Shown here: one piece after another, positions 1 to 7,279 of the stretch
How the letters are laid out: each line of letters opens with the position of its first letter
Numbering within the stretch: position 1 is the first letter of the stretch
Assembly: GCA_041674625.1 (NCBI GenBank)
Contig: JBAYVI010000047.1
Span: 1-20,507 of the forward strand
DNA: 20,507 bases
Reading direction: 5' to 3'
Origin: BRH-c32 sp041674625
GTDB taxonomy: Bacteria > Bacteroidota > Ignavibacteria > Ignavibacteriales > Melioribacteraceae
Position numbers and translations under genes: made by a program
The notes under the pieces: generated by a model
The model's input: the letters and a program-made list of their open reading frames with translations, nothing else
What the model was told of the DNA's origin: nothing
The model's database searches: none

Positions 1-100
1 TAATTGGAATATCGCAAAGACGGCAGAGATTTTGGGAATGCAAAGAAGTAATCTTTATAATAAAATGAAAAAGTACAACATAGAGCGAGATGAGCAATGA
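1..100 (+). CDS. C-terminal end of an NtrC-type sigma54-dependent regulator (partial)
   Basis: Only the last 32 codons are in the window (frame begins at base 2, TGA at 98-100). The readable peptide starts NWNIAKTAEILGMQRSNLY and ends KKYNIERDEQ. This matches the Fis-type helix-turn-helix at the extreme C-terminus of NtrC-family sigma54 enhancer-binding proteins, where the N-x-x-x-A-A/T-x-x-L-G-x-x-R-S/T-x-L-Y pattern is characteristic. The full protein would normally also carry a AAA+ domain and often a receiver domain, but both would lie outside the window, so its signal and targets cannot be inferred. It overlaps the following HIT gene by four bases (ATGA), suggesting translational coupling. 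Confidence 0.8.
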   Translation, partial: NWNIAKTAEILGMQRSNLYNKMKKYNIERDEQ

Positions 101-441
101 GTACAATATTTTCAAAAATAATTGATCGTGAAATTCCGGCAGATATTGTTTACGAGAGCGATAATGTATTAGCATTCAGGGATATCAATCCGCAAGCACC
201 AGTACATATATTAATAATACCAAAGATTGAGATACCTAAAGTAACCGATATTAAAGGTGCGGAGCATTCACAGTTAATGGGTGAAATGATTGATGCCGCA
301 AATAAGATTGCCAAGCAGGAAAACATAGATGAATCGGGCTTTAGATTAGTATTTAATTGTGGCAATGATGCGGGACAGGATGTGTATCATTTGCATTTGC
401 ATCTATTGGGCGGCAGAAAACTCACCTGGCCTCCAGGGTGA
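97..441 (+). CDS. HIT-family (HINT-like) nucleotide-binding hydrolase
   Basis: The 114-residue protein has the length and layout of a single-domain histidine triad protein of the HINT branch. The triad H-x-H-x-H is at residues 98, 100 and 102 (YHLHLHLLGG), with the usual FRDINPQAPVHILIIPK stretch at residues 27-43. Family members hydrolyse purine nucleoside phosphoramidates such as AMP-lysine or aminoacyl-adenylates in the cytoplasm. The true physiological substrate is generally uncertain. Its ATG lies inside the stop codon of the upstream regulator (ATGA), so it is probably co-translated with it. It ends WPPG, a common HINT C-terminus, and converges on the minus-strand membrane-protein gene, with 8 bp between the stop codons. 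Confidence 0.93.
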   Translation: MSTIFSKIIDREIPADIVYESDNVLAFRDINPQAPVHILIIPKIEIPKVTDIKGAEHSQLMGEMIDAANKIAKQENIDESGFRLVFNCGNDAGQDVYHLHLHLLGGRKLTWPPG

Positions 442-449
442 AAAATTGT

Positions 450-950
450 TTACTTAATTACTATTAATTGTTTTTTGAGCAATTGCCATAAAGAGATTGT
501 GCATATCAAAAAGAAACTTGAATACATTAATAAAGAAGAGATGATAGTCAAATAAATAAATTTTTCATCTACAAATCGTACTAACCAAATCGAACCGAAA
601 GTTGTTACTATTGATATTAACGGTTCAATTAATAAAAAACCTTTGAGATATTTATTCACCTCACTAAAGAAAAATATCAAACCTAATGAAAAAAATACAA
701 AACCTATTCCAAAAATATGATTATGAGTAGTAATTAAAAGTTCATTTATTGATTTAGGATACTTTTCTTTGAAATCATCTTCATCCGAAATCTCGGTACC
801 ATTGATATGTTCTATCGTTTCTACTTTTGAAATATTAGTTGATTGATAAAGGTAAACTAAGCCAACTCCCATACCGATAATTAAAATAATTATATAAGTA
901 ATTAAAAATCTTTTTAATAAAGATGGTAATGTTGTTAAGGAATAATTCAT
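450..950 (-). CDS. Small four-helix membrane protein, unknown family
   Basis: I do not recognise a named family. The 166 residues show four hydrophobic segments, at about 14-35, 75-95, 104-126 and 132-157. An acidic hydrophilic loop (about 36-70) lies between the first two. Two histidines (H76, H78 in TTHNHIFG) sit at the start of the second helix and could be metal or haem ligands, but no second ligand pair is certain. The start codon overlaps the stop of the FMN-binding gene by four bases (ATGA), so the two are almost certainly co-translated. With the porin gene this is the third gene of a cluster. Context suggests an inner-membrane partner for the flavoprotein, for example an electron-transfer or anchoring subunit. 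That role is inference. Confidence 0.75.
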   Translation of the reverse strand: MNYSLTTLPSLLKRFLITYIIILIIGMGVGLVYLYQSTNISKVETIEHINGTEISDEDDFKEKYPKSINELLITTHNHIFGIGFVFFSLGLIFFFSEVNKYLKGFLLIEPLISIVTTFGSIWLVRFVDEKFIYLTIISSLLMYSSFFLICTISLWQLLKKQLIVIK

Positions 951-1474
951 AACGAGTTCAATATTTTTGAAATGAGTAAAGTTTTTTTAACACCTTTTGT
1001 AATAGAACGGGCAGAGATAGTAGCTCCTGAAATAGATAAAATATCATCTCCCAATTTAATATTATTGCTTACAGATTTATTTATAAACTGATTAAGCCAA
1101 TTTCTATGACTTACTTCCCCACCGTGGGATTCACGATACTTAATAATTTCAGCATGTAATACTTCATTTCTTAAATCAATAATGGTAAGAAAAGTTATTG
1201 GCATCGTTTTACCCAATACGTTATCTAAATAAGCATAAGCAATCAAATTATTTCCCTTATATATTTTCCATTGATAGATATAATCGTTTACAAATTTTTG
1301 TTTAATTTCTTTTTCAATTTCGTTGATAAGGGATTTAGATAAAGTAATCCTTTCAAAGATTAGTTCATGATTATTACCAAAGAAATCCGAGATCGATTTC
1401 TCGGCTTGTTCTTTAATATTTTCTTGAGGTGAAAGAACTGATAATAATGTATACATCAAAAATAATTTTAACAT
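947..1474 (-). CDS. FMN-binding-domain protein (RnfG/NqrC-type, covalent flavin)
   Basis: A 175-residue protein with a hydrophobic N-terminus (about 1-15), fitting a short signal peptide or membrane anchor. It ends in an FMN_bind domain, about residues 75-170. The key motif S149-G150-A151-T152 (ILSISGATISAR) matches the S/T-G-A-T flavinylation site of RnfG, NqrC and related proteins. In those families ApbE attaches FMN through a phosphoester to the threonine, here predicted T152. The YRESHGGE segment (113-120) also fits the domain. An AAAGGA ribosome site overlaps the porin stop codon 8 bp upstream, and the gene overlaps the next by four bases. Expected location is extracytoplasmic. No Rnf or Nqr subunit and no ApbE gene lies in the window, so the electron donor is unknown. 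Confidence 0.85.
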   Translation of the reverse strand: MLKLFLMYTLLSVLSPQENIKEQAEKSISDFFGNNHELIFERITLSKSLINEIEKEIKQKFVNDYIYQWKIYKGNNLIAYAYLDNVLGKTMPITFLTIIDLRNEVLHAEIIKYRESHGGEVSHRNWLNQFINKSVSNNIKLGDDILSISGATISARSITKGVKKTLLISKILNSL

Positions 1475-1482
1475 AAATTCCT

Positions 1483-2547
1483 TTAGAAATAATAGCCTAC
1501 ACCGAGATTAAAGAGTTTACTATTTTCTGTTTCTATTTCATTAATTCTTGAGCCATAATCGGCTTTGAATACAACATTATCAAGAGGTTTAATCGAGACA
1601 CCAAACATAAAATAGTTGTAATGATATTTTTGTTCTGAATTACCACCCAAAGTTGTAGAAGATGCTGTATTGTAATCAGTATATCTTATAAATAGGATAA
1701 TTCTTGTTTCGATATTTAAGAGATCAGCAAAATCATAACCTAAATCGAAATAGAAACCATTAGATTTCTTGAGTGAATACTTTTCGTAGTTTATTTGTCC
1801 ATATTCAAATATGGCTAATATATTATTATTTTTATAAGAGGCGTGAAATTCGAGCAGATCGATTTTATTAGATGATGTATCACCGGAAGCTTTATTATAG
1901 GAGTAAGAAGCTCCTAATATAATACCCGGAATATCGATATAATCTAGGCGAAGATTATAGAGTAAATTTTCAGCATTTGCCATGAATCCTTTTTTTCTAC
2001 CACTTCTTATTCCGGAACTATGAGAGAATTTTTCATTATTTAATCCTTCCATTATAGTAAGTTTATACTCGAAGCCCTTTAATTTGCCATAGATTGCCAT
2101 ACCATTACCGAACCAGGTAGTTGGTATAATTTTATTATGGTATTCAGGTCGTTCAACACCCATGAAAAGTACCGGCTCGTGGTTTTCATTTATTAATCCG
2201 ATTGAAGGTAATACAACGCCAAATTGGAATCCAATCCAATCGGAATAATGATAATTTATATAGGCTTGTTCTAATTCTAATTCACCCTGTCCATCTTGAA
2301 CAAAATTATGTTCAAGCTCCACTTCAGATTTAAAAGACCATTTTTCATTCCAATTATGACTAAAGAATAAAACAAAACGGTGAAAATCTAAAGTTTGTTT
2401 TACATCATTCTTAATATTATTTTCGTGATTAAAATGCAATTCACCATAACCGCCAACAGTAGTTTTTGGTTCAATAAAATCATCGTTTTGTGCTATTATA
2501 CTGCCGATGAATAAAAAAATAAAAAATAGTAGCAATTTGTACTGCAT
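1483..2547 (-). CDS. Outer-membrane porin-like beta-barrel protein
   Basis: I chose the ATG at 2547 because it directly begins a signal peptide (MQYKLLLFFIFLFIGSIIAQ, cleavage expected after AQ) and has a GGAGT ribosome site four bases before it. An in-frame ATG seven codons upstream adds only MFANGVN. The mature part (354 residues in total) has alternating aromatic strands, a GGYGELHFNHE opening, ELEQAYINYHYSDW and FQFGVVLPSIGLINENHEP. It ends in a strand closing on phenylalanine (LGVGYYF), typical of an outer-membrane barrel of the phosphate-selective porin OprO/OprP-like type. The substrate cannot be read from sequence. It is the first gene of a three-gene cluster with the FMN-binding and four-helix proteins, which suggests a role in the same envelope redox or uptake process. 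Confidence 0.82.
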   Translation of the reverse strand: MQYKLLLFFIFLFIGSIIAQNDDFIEPKTTVGGYGELHFNHENNIKNDVKQTLDFHRFVLFFSHNWNEKWSFKSEVELEHNFVQDGQGELELEQAYINYHYSDWIGFQFGVVLPSIGLINENHEPVLFMGVERPEYHNKIIPTTWFGNGMAIYGKLKGFEYKLTIMEGLNNEKFSHSSGIRSGRKKGFMANAENLLYNLRLDYIDIPGIILGASYSYNKASGDTSSNKIDLLEFHASYKNNNILAIFEYGQINYEKYSLKKSNGFYFDLGYDFADLLNIETRIILFIRYTDYNTASSTTLGGNSEQKYHYNYFMFGVSIKPLDNVVFKADYGSRINEIETENSKLFNLGVGYYF

Positions 2548-2551
2548 GTTT

Positions 2552-2556
2552 ACTCC
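2552..2556 (-). promoter_or_regulatory. Ribosome binding site deciding the porin start
   Basis: On the minus strand GGAGT lies four bases before the ATG at 2547. It supports that codon rather than the in-frame ATG at 2568, because only the shorter form begins cleanly with a signal peptide. Confidence 0.6.
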
Positions 2557-2619
2557 ATTTGCGAACAATAATAAGTTATAAAGTTGTTACTAAATTATAT
2601 TCAGAGATAGAGTGTATCA

Positions 2620-2668
2620 ATCCCTATTTAAAGTGAATTTACAGAATTTGTTACTATTTAATAGGGAT
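2620..2668. repeat. 9-bp perfect inverted repeat in the intergenic region
   Basis: ATCCCTATT at 2620-2628 is the exact reverse complement of AATAGGGAT at 2660-2668, with 31 bp between them. A further short dyad, CCCTATTAGGG (two 5-bp arms around a T), is at about 2709-2719, so the CCCTATT/AATAGGG element occurs three times in 100 bp. The stretch between the porin start (2547) and the BrnA-like gene (2852) holds no convincing gene apart from the short BrnT-like remnant. The repeats could be binding sites for the ribbon-helix-helix antitoxin encoded downstream, or a trace of a lost mobile element. Neither is shown. Confidence 0.4.
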
Positions 2669-2746
2669 AGAAAGGGTGAGTTGAATCTGAAGAAGGATTC
2701 TAACAAAACCCTATTAGGGCGGGTTGATTTGCTTGTTAGGTGTAAA

Positions 2747-2778
2747 TTGCATGTTTTCTTATATCATTATAATATAAT
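2747..2778 (+). promoter_or_regulatory. Possible promoter for the BrnT-remnant/BrnA-like genes
   Basis: TATAAT occurs twice, overlapping by one base, at 2768-2773 and 2773-2778. TTGCAT at 2747-2752 is 15 bp before the first copy, slightly shorter than the usual 16-18 bp spacing. The region is very AT-rich, so chance matches are likely. Its position just before the short ORF at 2791 makes it a reasonable candidate. Confidence 0.3.
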
Positions 2779-2790
2779 TATGGTAGATGT

Positions 2791-2850
2791 ATGGATAATA
2801 TTCGTTTCCAGTGGGATTTCAAAAGAAAATATTACATTTTGGTAAAATAA
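2791..2850 (+). pseudogene. Possible BrnT toxin remnant (N-terminal strand only)
   Basis: This 19-codon ORF reads MDNIRFQWDFKRKYYILVK. The segment RFQWDFKRK resembles the first strand of BrnT/DUF497 toxins, which usually begin with a pattern like F-E-W-D-x-x-K. The rest of the roughly 90-residue toxin, including its catalytic residues, is absent. It stops one base before the ATG of the BrnA-like gene, just where a brnT gene normally sits. The likely reading is an internal deletion of the toxin that kept the start and the junction with the antitoxin. The match covers only about nine residues and could be coincidence. Confidence 0.35.
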
Positions 2851-2851
2851 A

Positions 2852-3061
2852 ATGAAAAAAGAATATGATTTTTCGAATTCAATAAAAAATCCTTACACGA
2901 AAAAACTTAAAAAACAAATATCAATTCGTATAGAGAATGAAACAGTAGAATCCTTTAAAAACCTAGCTTCAGAAATTGATATTCGCTATCAGAATTTAAT
3001 GAACATGTATTTAAGAGAATGTGCCAAAAACAATAAGAAACCAAATATTCATTGGCAATAG
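2852..3061 (+). CDS. BrnA/CopG-like antitoxin (ribbon-helix-helix)
   Basis: A 69-residue protein with the layout of BrnA/CopG-family antitoxins. It has a short N-terminal tail (KKEYDFSNSIKNPYTKKL), then the RHH strand KKQISIRIENETVESF (about 20-35), then two helices ending in the YQNLMNMYLREC segment (about 46-57). This closely follows the family pattern of YQ-x-L-I-N-x-Y-L-R-D/E-C. Such proteins neutralise a BrnT-type ribonuclease and repress their own operon as dimers. Here no complete toxin is present on either side. Only a short BrnT-like fragment ends one base before the start codon. It may therefore be an orphan antitoxin, acting as an anti-addiction factor or a simple DNA-binding regulator. 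The 141 bp between its stop and purD hold no gene I can support. Confidence 0.78.
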   Translation: MKKEYDFSNSIKNPYTKKLKKQISIRIENETVESFKNLASEIDIRYQNLMNMYLRECAKNNKKPNIHWQ

Positions 3062-3202
3062 AATGTGATTAGAGACTGCGATTTATTTTGAGAACAGAAA
3101 AATTAATTTTGTAAATTAACTTTTGGTACTCTAAAGAGAGAAAAGAATACAGACAGTTCTAAATGAAAAGCACTTTTGATAATTCTTAATTTATGTTTTA
3201 AT

Positions 3203-4492
3203 TTATTTAATCTTTCCCGCTTTGTCAGAGATGTCTTTGCGGTAGTAGATGCCGTCAAAACTAATATAAGATAAGGTGTCATAAGCCATTTGTTTGCACT
3301 GTTTTAGGTCATTATCTTTTATAACTGATGTAACACCGAGTACTCTGCCGCCGTTCGTGAGGAGAGTTCCCTCTTTTTCTTTTGTGCCGGCATGGTAGAT
3401 TATTGATTGGGGGTAGTGAGTGAGGGCGGTTTCGATTCCTTTTATTACTTTTCCTTTTTCATAACCATCGGGATATCCTTCTGAAGCGGCAACTACACAT
3501 ACTGCCGAACCGCCGTTATAAGCCACAGAATTTTGTGATATTTTGCCAACGGCTGTAGAATAAAACAATTCCAATAAATCACCATCTAATAATGGCAACA
3601 CGACTTGCGTTTCGGGATCGCCGAATCGGCAATTAAATTCAATTACTTTTGTACCTTCTTGGGTGAGGATTAATCCGCAATAAAGGCATCCATTATATTT
3701 AGCATCTTTTTTCTTGAGTGCATTTAAGGTGGGTTCGACAATTTTTCGTTTTACTTCTTCTAAAATTTCATCTGTAAGAATCGGAGCAGGAGCATAAGCA
3801 CCCATTCCGCCAGTATTTTTCCCTGTATCGCCATCCCCTATTCGTTTATGATCTTGAGCGGCGGGAAGAAGAACATATTCATCACCATCAGTAATTATAA
3901 AAAGCGATACTTCTTGACCGGTGAGAAATTCTTCAATAACCACTTTCTCGCCTGCCGGTCCGAATATAGAATTATCAAAAAAGTTTCTTACAGTAATAGT
4001 AGCCGTTTCTAAATCTTCGGGGATCACAACTCCCTTCCCTGCGGCAATACCATCAGCTTTAATTACAATCGGATATTTCTGTTCGAGTAAATAATTCAAT
4101 AGGTCTTTCTTCTGATTCAATTGGAATATTTTATACGCAGCGGTAGGGATATTATTTTCTCTCATTAAATCTTTTGCAAACGATTTTTCCCCTTCGATGC
4201 GTGCGGCTTCTTTAGATGGTCCGAATACGTAAATACCATTTTCGCGAAGTAAATCTGCAAGTCCATCAACTAACGGCTGCTCAGGTCCAATAACAACAAG
4301 ATCGATTTTTTCTTTTAAGCAGAATTCCAAAATTCCCGGATAATCAAGAACAGTTAAATCAACATTTTTGCCATATTGCTTCGTACCCGGATTACCTGGA
4401 AGTATAAAAAGTTGAGATAATTTTTGGCTTTTGGAAAGTGCGAGTGCAATGGCATGTTCCCTTCCACCCGAACCTATTAAAACTACTTTCAT
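3203..4492 (-). CDS. purD: Phosphoribosylamine--glycine ligase (GAR synthetase)
   Basis: A 429-residue monofunctional PurD of normal length. It catalyses ATP-dependent joining of glycine to 5-phosphoribosylamine, the second step of de novo purine synthesis, in the cytoplasm. Visible landmarks are GSGGREHA (7-14), PEQPL (70-74), the ATP-grasp segment KADGIAAGKGV (145-155), EEFLTGQEVS (187-196), and the PurD signature HKRIGDGDTGKNTGGMGA (215-232). The C-terminal domain follows, with FNCRFGDPETQ. It is the last gene of the long minus-strand run. Its ATG shares one base with the stop of the glycosyltransferase (TAATG), so translation is probably coupled. Two other purine genes, guaB and purC, lie upstream in the same run. 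No clear terminator hairpin follows its stop. Confidence 0.98.
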   Translation of the reverse strand: MKVVLIGSGGREHAIALALSKSQKLSQLFILPGNPGTKQYGKNVDLTVLDYPGILEFCLKEKIDLVVIGPEQPLVDGLADLLRENGIYVFGPSKEAARIEGEKSFAKDLMRENNIPTAAYKIFQLNQKKDLLNYLLEQKYPIVIKADGIAAGKGVVIPEDLETATITVRNFFDNSIFGPAGEKVVIEEFLTGQEVSLFIITDGDEYVLLPAAQDHKRIGDGDTGKNTGGMGAYAPAPILTDEILEEVKRKIVEPTLNALKKKDAKYNGCLYCGLILTQEGTKVIEFNCRFGDPETQVVLPLLDGDLLELFYSTAVGKISQNSVAYNGGSAVCVVAASEGYPDGYEKGKVIKGIETALTHYPQSIIYHAGTKEKEGTLLTNGGRVLGVTSVIKDNDLKQCKQMAYDTLSYISFDGIYYRKDISDKAGKIK

Positions 4493-5775
4493 TATACTAA
4501 CCTTAAATAAAATTGAAACGATTTTACTAATTGTTCAGTCAAAAATTTCCGATCGTGTTTCACTACAAATTCTTCTTTCGGAGTAGGAAGCTGTCCTGCT
4601 TTATAATCAGCATTTATTTTTATAAGAGCATTTTTTATTTCATCGATATCATACGGTTTTGTGATATAAGAAGCACCATATTCGGTAAGTGCTGTTTTTG
4701 CTGCACCTTCGGGCACACAGCCGAGTATTGGTTTACGAGAACCGATATACTCAAATAATTTTCCGGTAGAAATTGTATCGGAATTCTTGCTTTCGCCAAC
4801 CATCATCCATAATACATCTGTCGATTTTAATCTTTTTATTACATCAGGATGCTCCATATAACCGAGATCGATAATGTATTGATTAAGTCCGAGCTCTGTA
4901 ATCAGTTTTTTATTTTCTTTTCTAAGATGACCGATAAATTCGAGTTTAATATTAGATGCAATATCAGGGCGTTCGACCGTTAATTTCTTGAATGCCCGAA
5001 GTAAGTATTCGGGAGTAACTGTTTCATAAAATATACCGGCATAAGATAATTTCATTTTTGTCGGATCATTAGGAAGAGCAGTTTCTTTATCGAAATCCTC
5101 CTGATCGAATCCGTGTGGAATGATATTAACATCATCGAATGTCAAAAACTTATAAGTAGTAATTAATTTTTCTTTAATTTTTCTATTAATTACAATTGCC
5201 TTAGTAGATGCTTTAAGAGCTGTATACTCTAATTTTTTATGTTTGTATTTATGATAAGGAGTCGGGTAAAAAGCAAAATGATTACCAAACCATAGATCAC
5301 GATAATCGACAAAAAGAGGAATATCAAACTCTTTCTTAAGTTTTGCTGCGTAAGAAAAAGGAGAAAATGGTGGAATTGTTACATAAAGTATATCAAAATG
5401 TTCGTTTTTTAGTTTTTCACGAGCGACTTGGTATGCTTTCTTAGCCCATGAGAACTTATTATCGGGAATAAATAATGCCTTACTGATATTCGACATCATT
5501 TTCCTAAAAAATTCTTGTGGCATCGTAACAGTACCATATTTACTTCCGAGTACTGAATTAAGATCGAATGCCTCAGTCCTGATAATCTCTACACCTGCTG
5601 CTTCTACTTCTTTTAATAGAGCTAAATCGTGTGCATAATAAGCAGTTTTGCCGGTCGTAATTACGGTCGGCTGCCAATTGAATTGATGCATATATTTAAC
5701 AAATTTAGCAGTTCTTTGAACGCCACTCAAACCCATAGGGGGAAAATAATATGACAATATAAGTACTTTATACAT
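4492..5775 (-). CDS. Glycosyltransferase, GT4-like (GT-B fold)
   Basis: A 427-residue cytoplasmic protein with the two-domain GT-B layout. The N-terminal half opens VLILSYYFPPMGLSGVQR, with the glycine-bearing loop that typically contacts the acceptor. It continues through DILYVTIPPFSPFSYAAKLKKEFDIP and VDYRDLWFG. The C-terminal half has the start of the donor-binding domain (LSYAGIFYETVTPEYLLRAF), EFIGHLR, and a late TGKLFEYIGSRKPILG segment. In GT4-type enzymes that region holds the E-x7-E-like motif that binds the nucleotide sugar. Sugar and acceptor cannot be predicted. It sits between guaB (10 bp) and purD (1-bp overlap), an unusual place for a surface-polysaccharide enzyme without other polysaccharide genes nearby. 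Confidence 0.85.
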   Translation of the reverse strand: MYKVLILSYYFPPMGLSGVQRTAKFVKYMHQFNWQPTVITTGKTAYYAHDLALLKEVEAAGVEIIRTEAFDLNSVLGSKYGTVTMPQEFFRKMMSNISKALFIPDNKFSWAKKAYQVAREKLKNEHFDILYVTIPPFSPFSYAAKLKKEFDIPLFVDYRDLWFGNHFAFYPTPYHKYKHKKLEYTALKASTKAIVINRKIKEKLITTYKFLTFDDVNIIPHGFDQEDFDKETALPNDPTKMKLSYAGIFYETVTPEYLLRAFKKLTVERPDIASNIKLEFIGHLRKENKKLITELGLNQYIIDLGYMEHPDVIKRLKSTDVLWMMVGESKNSDTISTGKLFEYIGSRKPILGCVPEGAAKTALTEYGASYITKPYDIDEIKNALIKINADYKAGQLPTPKEEFVVKHDRKFLTEQLVKSFQFYLRLV

Positions 5776-5785
5776 AGTAACCGGA

Positions 5786-7267
5786 TTAATTAGAATTTTT
5801 GGAAGATTGGTAATTAGGTGATTCTTCTGTAATAATTACGTCATGCGGATGGCTCTCTTTAAGTCCCGCATTAGAAATTTTCACAAATCGGGCATCCCGC
5901 TTCAGAGCTTCTATATTCTTTGCCCCGCAATAGCCCATAGCAGCCCTGAGACCGCCGATAAACTGGTAAATGGTCTCTGACAAAGGTCCTTTATAAGGAA
6001 CTCTCCCTTCGACCCCTTCAGGAACTAATTTTTTAATATCTGCTTCCATATCTTGGAAATATCGGTCACTGCTCCCTTTTTTCATAGCACCTAGCGAACC
6101 CATACCTCTATAAATTTTGAAACTTCTACCTTCATATAAAACTTTTTCGCCTGGAGTTTCTTCCACACCTGCGAGAGTACCACCCATCATAACCGAATCA
6201 GCACCTGCTGCGATTGCTTTAGCGATATCGCCTGTCTGTTTTACACCACCATCTGCGATAAGAGGAACGCCTTTTCCTTTAATACCTTCAGCAACTTCAA
6301 ATACGGCAGAGATTTGAGGAACACCCACGCCTGCGATAATTCGTGTAGTACAGATAGAACCTGCACCGATACCAACTTTTACTGCATCGACACCGACTTT
6401 TATTAATTCGAGAGCTGCTTCTTTAGTAACTATATTTCCTGCAATTAACTGCAAATATTTATGTCGTTTCCTCACATCCTTTAGCACTTTAATCACACCT
6501 GCAGAATGACCATGAGCCGTATCGACTATTATAACATCAGCTCCTGCTAATACAAGGGCATCAACTCTTTCGATAGTATCTTTAGATACACCCACAGCCG
6601 CTCCAACACGTAGTCGACCAAAATCATCCTTACAGGCATTAGGGAATTTCTTCTTCTTTGAAATATCTTTATATGTTATAAGTCCTTTTAGAACACCTTT
6701 TTTATCGACTACCGGGAGTTTTTCAATTCGATGGCGATGGAGGATTTTTTCTGCTTCTTCAAGTGTTGTACCGATAGGTGCAGTAATTAAATTTTCTTTA
6801 GTCATCATTTGAGAAACAAGATTTTGCCTATTCGGTTCGAAACGCAAATCTCGATTCGTAAGAATACCGATAAGTTTACCTGCTTCATCTACAATCGGAA
6901 TACCGGATATGTGGTATTTTGACATAAGATTTTCAGCTTCTTCAACTGTTTTATCGCCGAAGATTGTAATCGGGCGGGTAATCATTCCACTTTCGGAACG
7001 TTTAACCATATCAACTTCTTCTGCCTGACGGGCAACGCTCATATTCTTATGTATAATACCGATACCGCCTTGTGCTGCCATTGCAATTGCCATTGCTGAT
7101 TCAGTTACAGTATCCATCGCCGCCGAAATAAACGGGATATTGAGTTTAATTTCAGGTGTAAGATATGTTGAAATATCAGTTTCTCTTGGTAAAACATTAG
7201 ATTTAGCCGGAATTAATAAAATATCGTCAAATGTAATTCCATCATAAGCAATTTTGAATTTATTCAT
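5786..7267 (-). CDS. guaB: Inosine-5'-monophosphate dehydrogenase
   Basis: A 493-residue IMPDH, converting IMP to XMP with NAD+, the committed step to guanine nucleotides. The catalytic loop GAGSICTTR places the nucleophilic cysteine at residue 306. The opening ITFDDILLIP (11-20) and SAAMDTVTE (48-56) are typical. Two CBS domains interrupt the barrel at about 95-145 and 155-205, as in full-length bacterial enzymes, and usually bind adenine or guanine nucleotides for allosteric control. The flap and late elements GMGSLGAMKKGSSDRYFQ and EGVEGRVPYKG are present. A strong GGGAGA ribosome site precedes the ATG. It lies 12 bp after the acyl-CoA dehydrogenase and 10 bp before the glycosyltransferase. 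Confidence 0.98.
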   Translation of the reverse strand: MNKFKIAYDGITFDDILLIPAKSNVLPRETDISTYLTPEIKLNIPFISAAMDTVTESAMAIAMAAQGGIGIIHKNMSVARQAEEVDMVKRSESGMITRPITIFGDKTVEEAENLMSKYHISGIPIVDEAGKLIGILTNRDLRFEPNRQNLVSQMMTKENLITAPIGTTLEEAEKILHRHRIEKLPVVDKKGVLKGLITYKDISKKKKFPNACKDDFGRLRVGAAVGVSKDTIERVDALVLAGADVIIVDTAHGHSAGVIKVLKDVRKRHKYLQLIAGNIVTKEAALELIKVGVDAVKVGIGAGSICTTRIIAGVGVPQISAVFEVAEGIKGKGVPLIADGGVKQTGDIAKAIAAGADSVMMGGTLAGVEETPGEKVLYEGRSFKIYRGMGSLGAMKKGSSDRYFQDMEADIKKLVPEGVEGRVPYKGPLSETIYQFIGGLRAAMGYCGAKNIEALKRDARFVKISNAGLKESHPHDVIITEESPNYQSSKNSN

Positions 7268-7279
7268 TTTGTCTCCCTA

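Noticed and set aside
2618..2720. Possible CRISPR repeats or leader
   Set aside because: The repeated core is only 7-9 bp, copies are inverted and unevenly spaced, and there are no cas genes or direct repeats of 25-40 bp.
2612..2845. 77-codon plus-strand ORF in the gap before the antitoxin
   Set aside because: Low-complexity translation with no recognisable domain. It runs through the inverted repeats and overlaps the better-supported BrnT-like ORF in another frame.
3062..3202. Terminator after purD or a small gene in the gap
   Set aside because: Only weak AT-rich dyads with arms of about five bases and no GC-rich stem are present, and no ORF with a ribosome site is visible.
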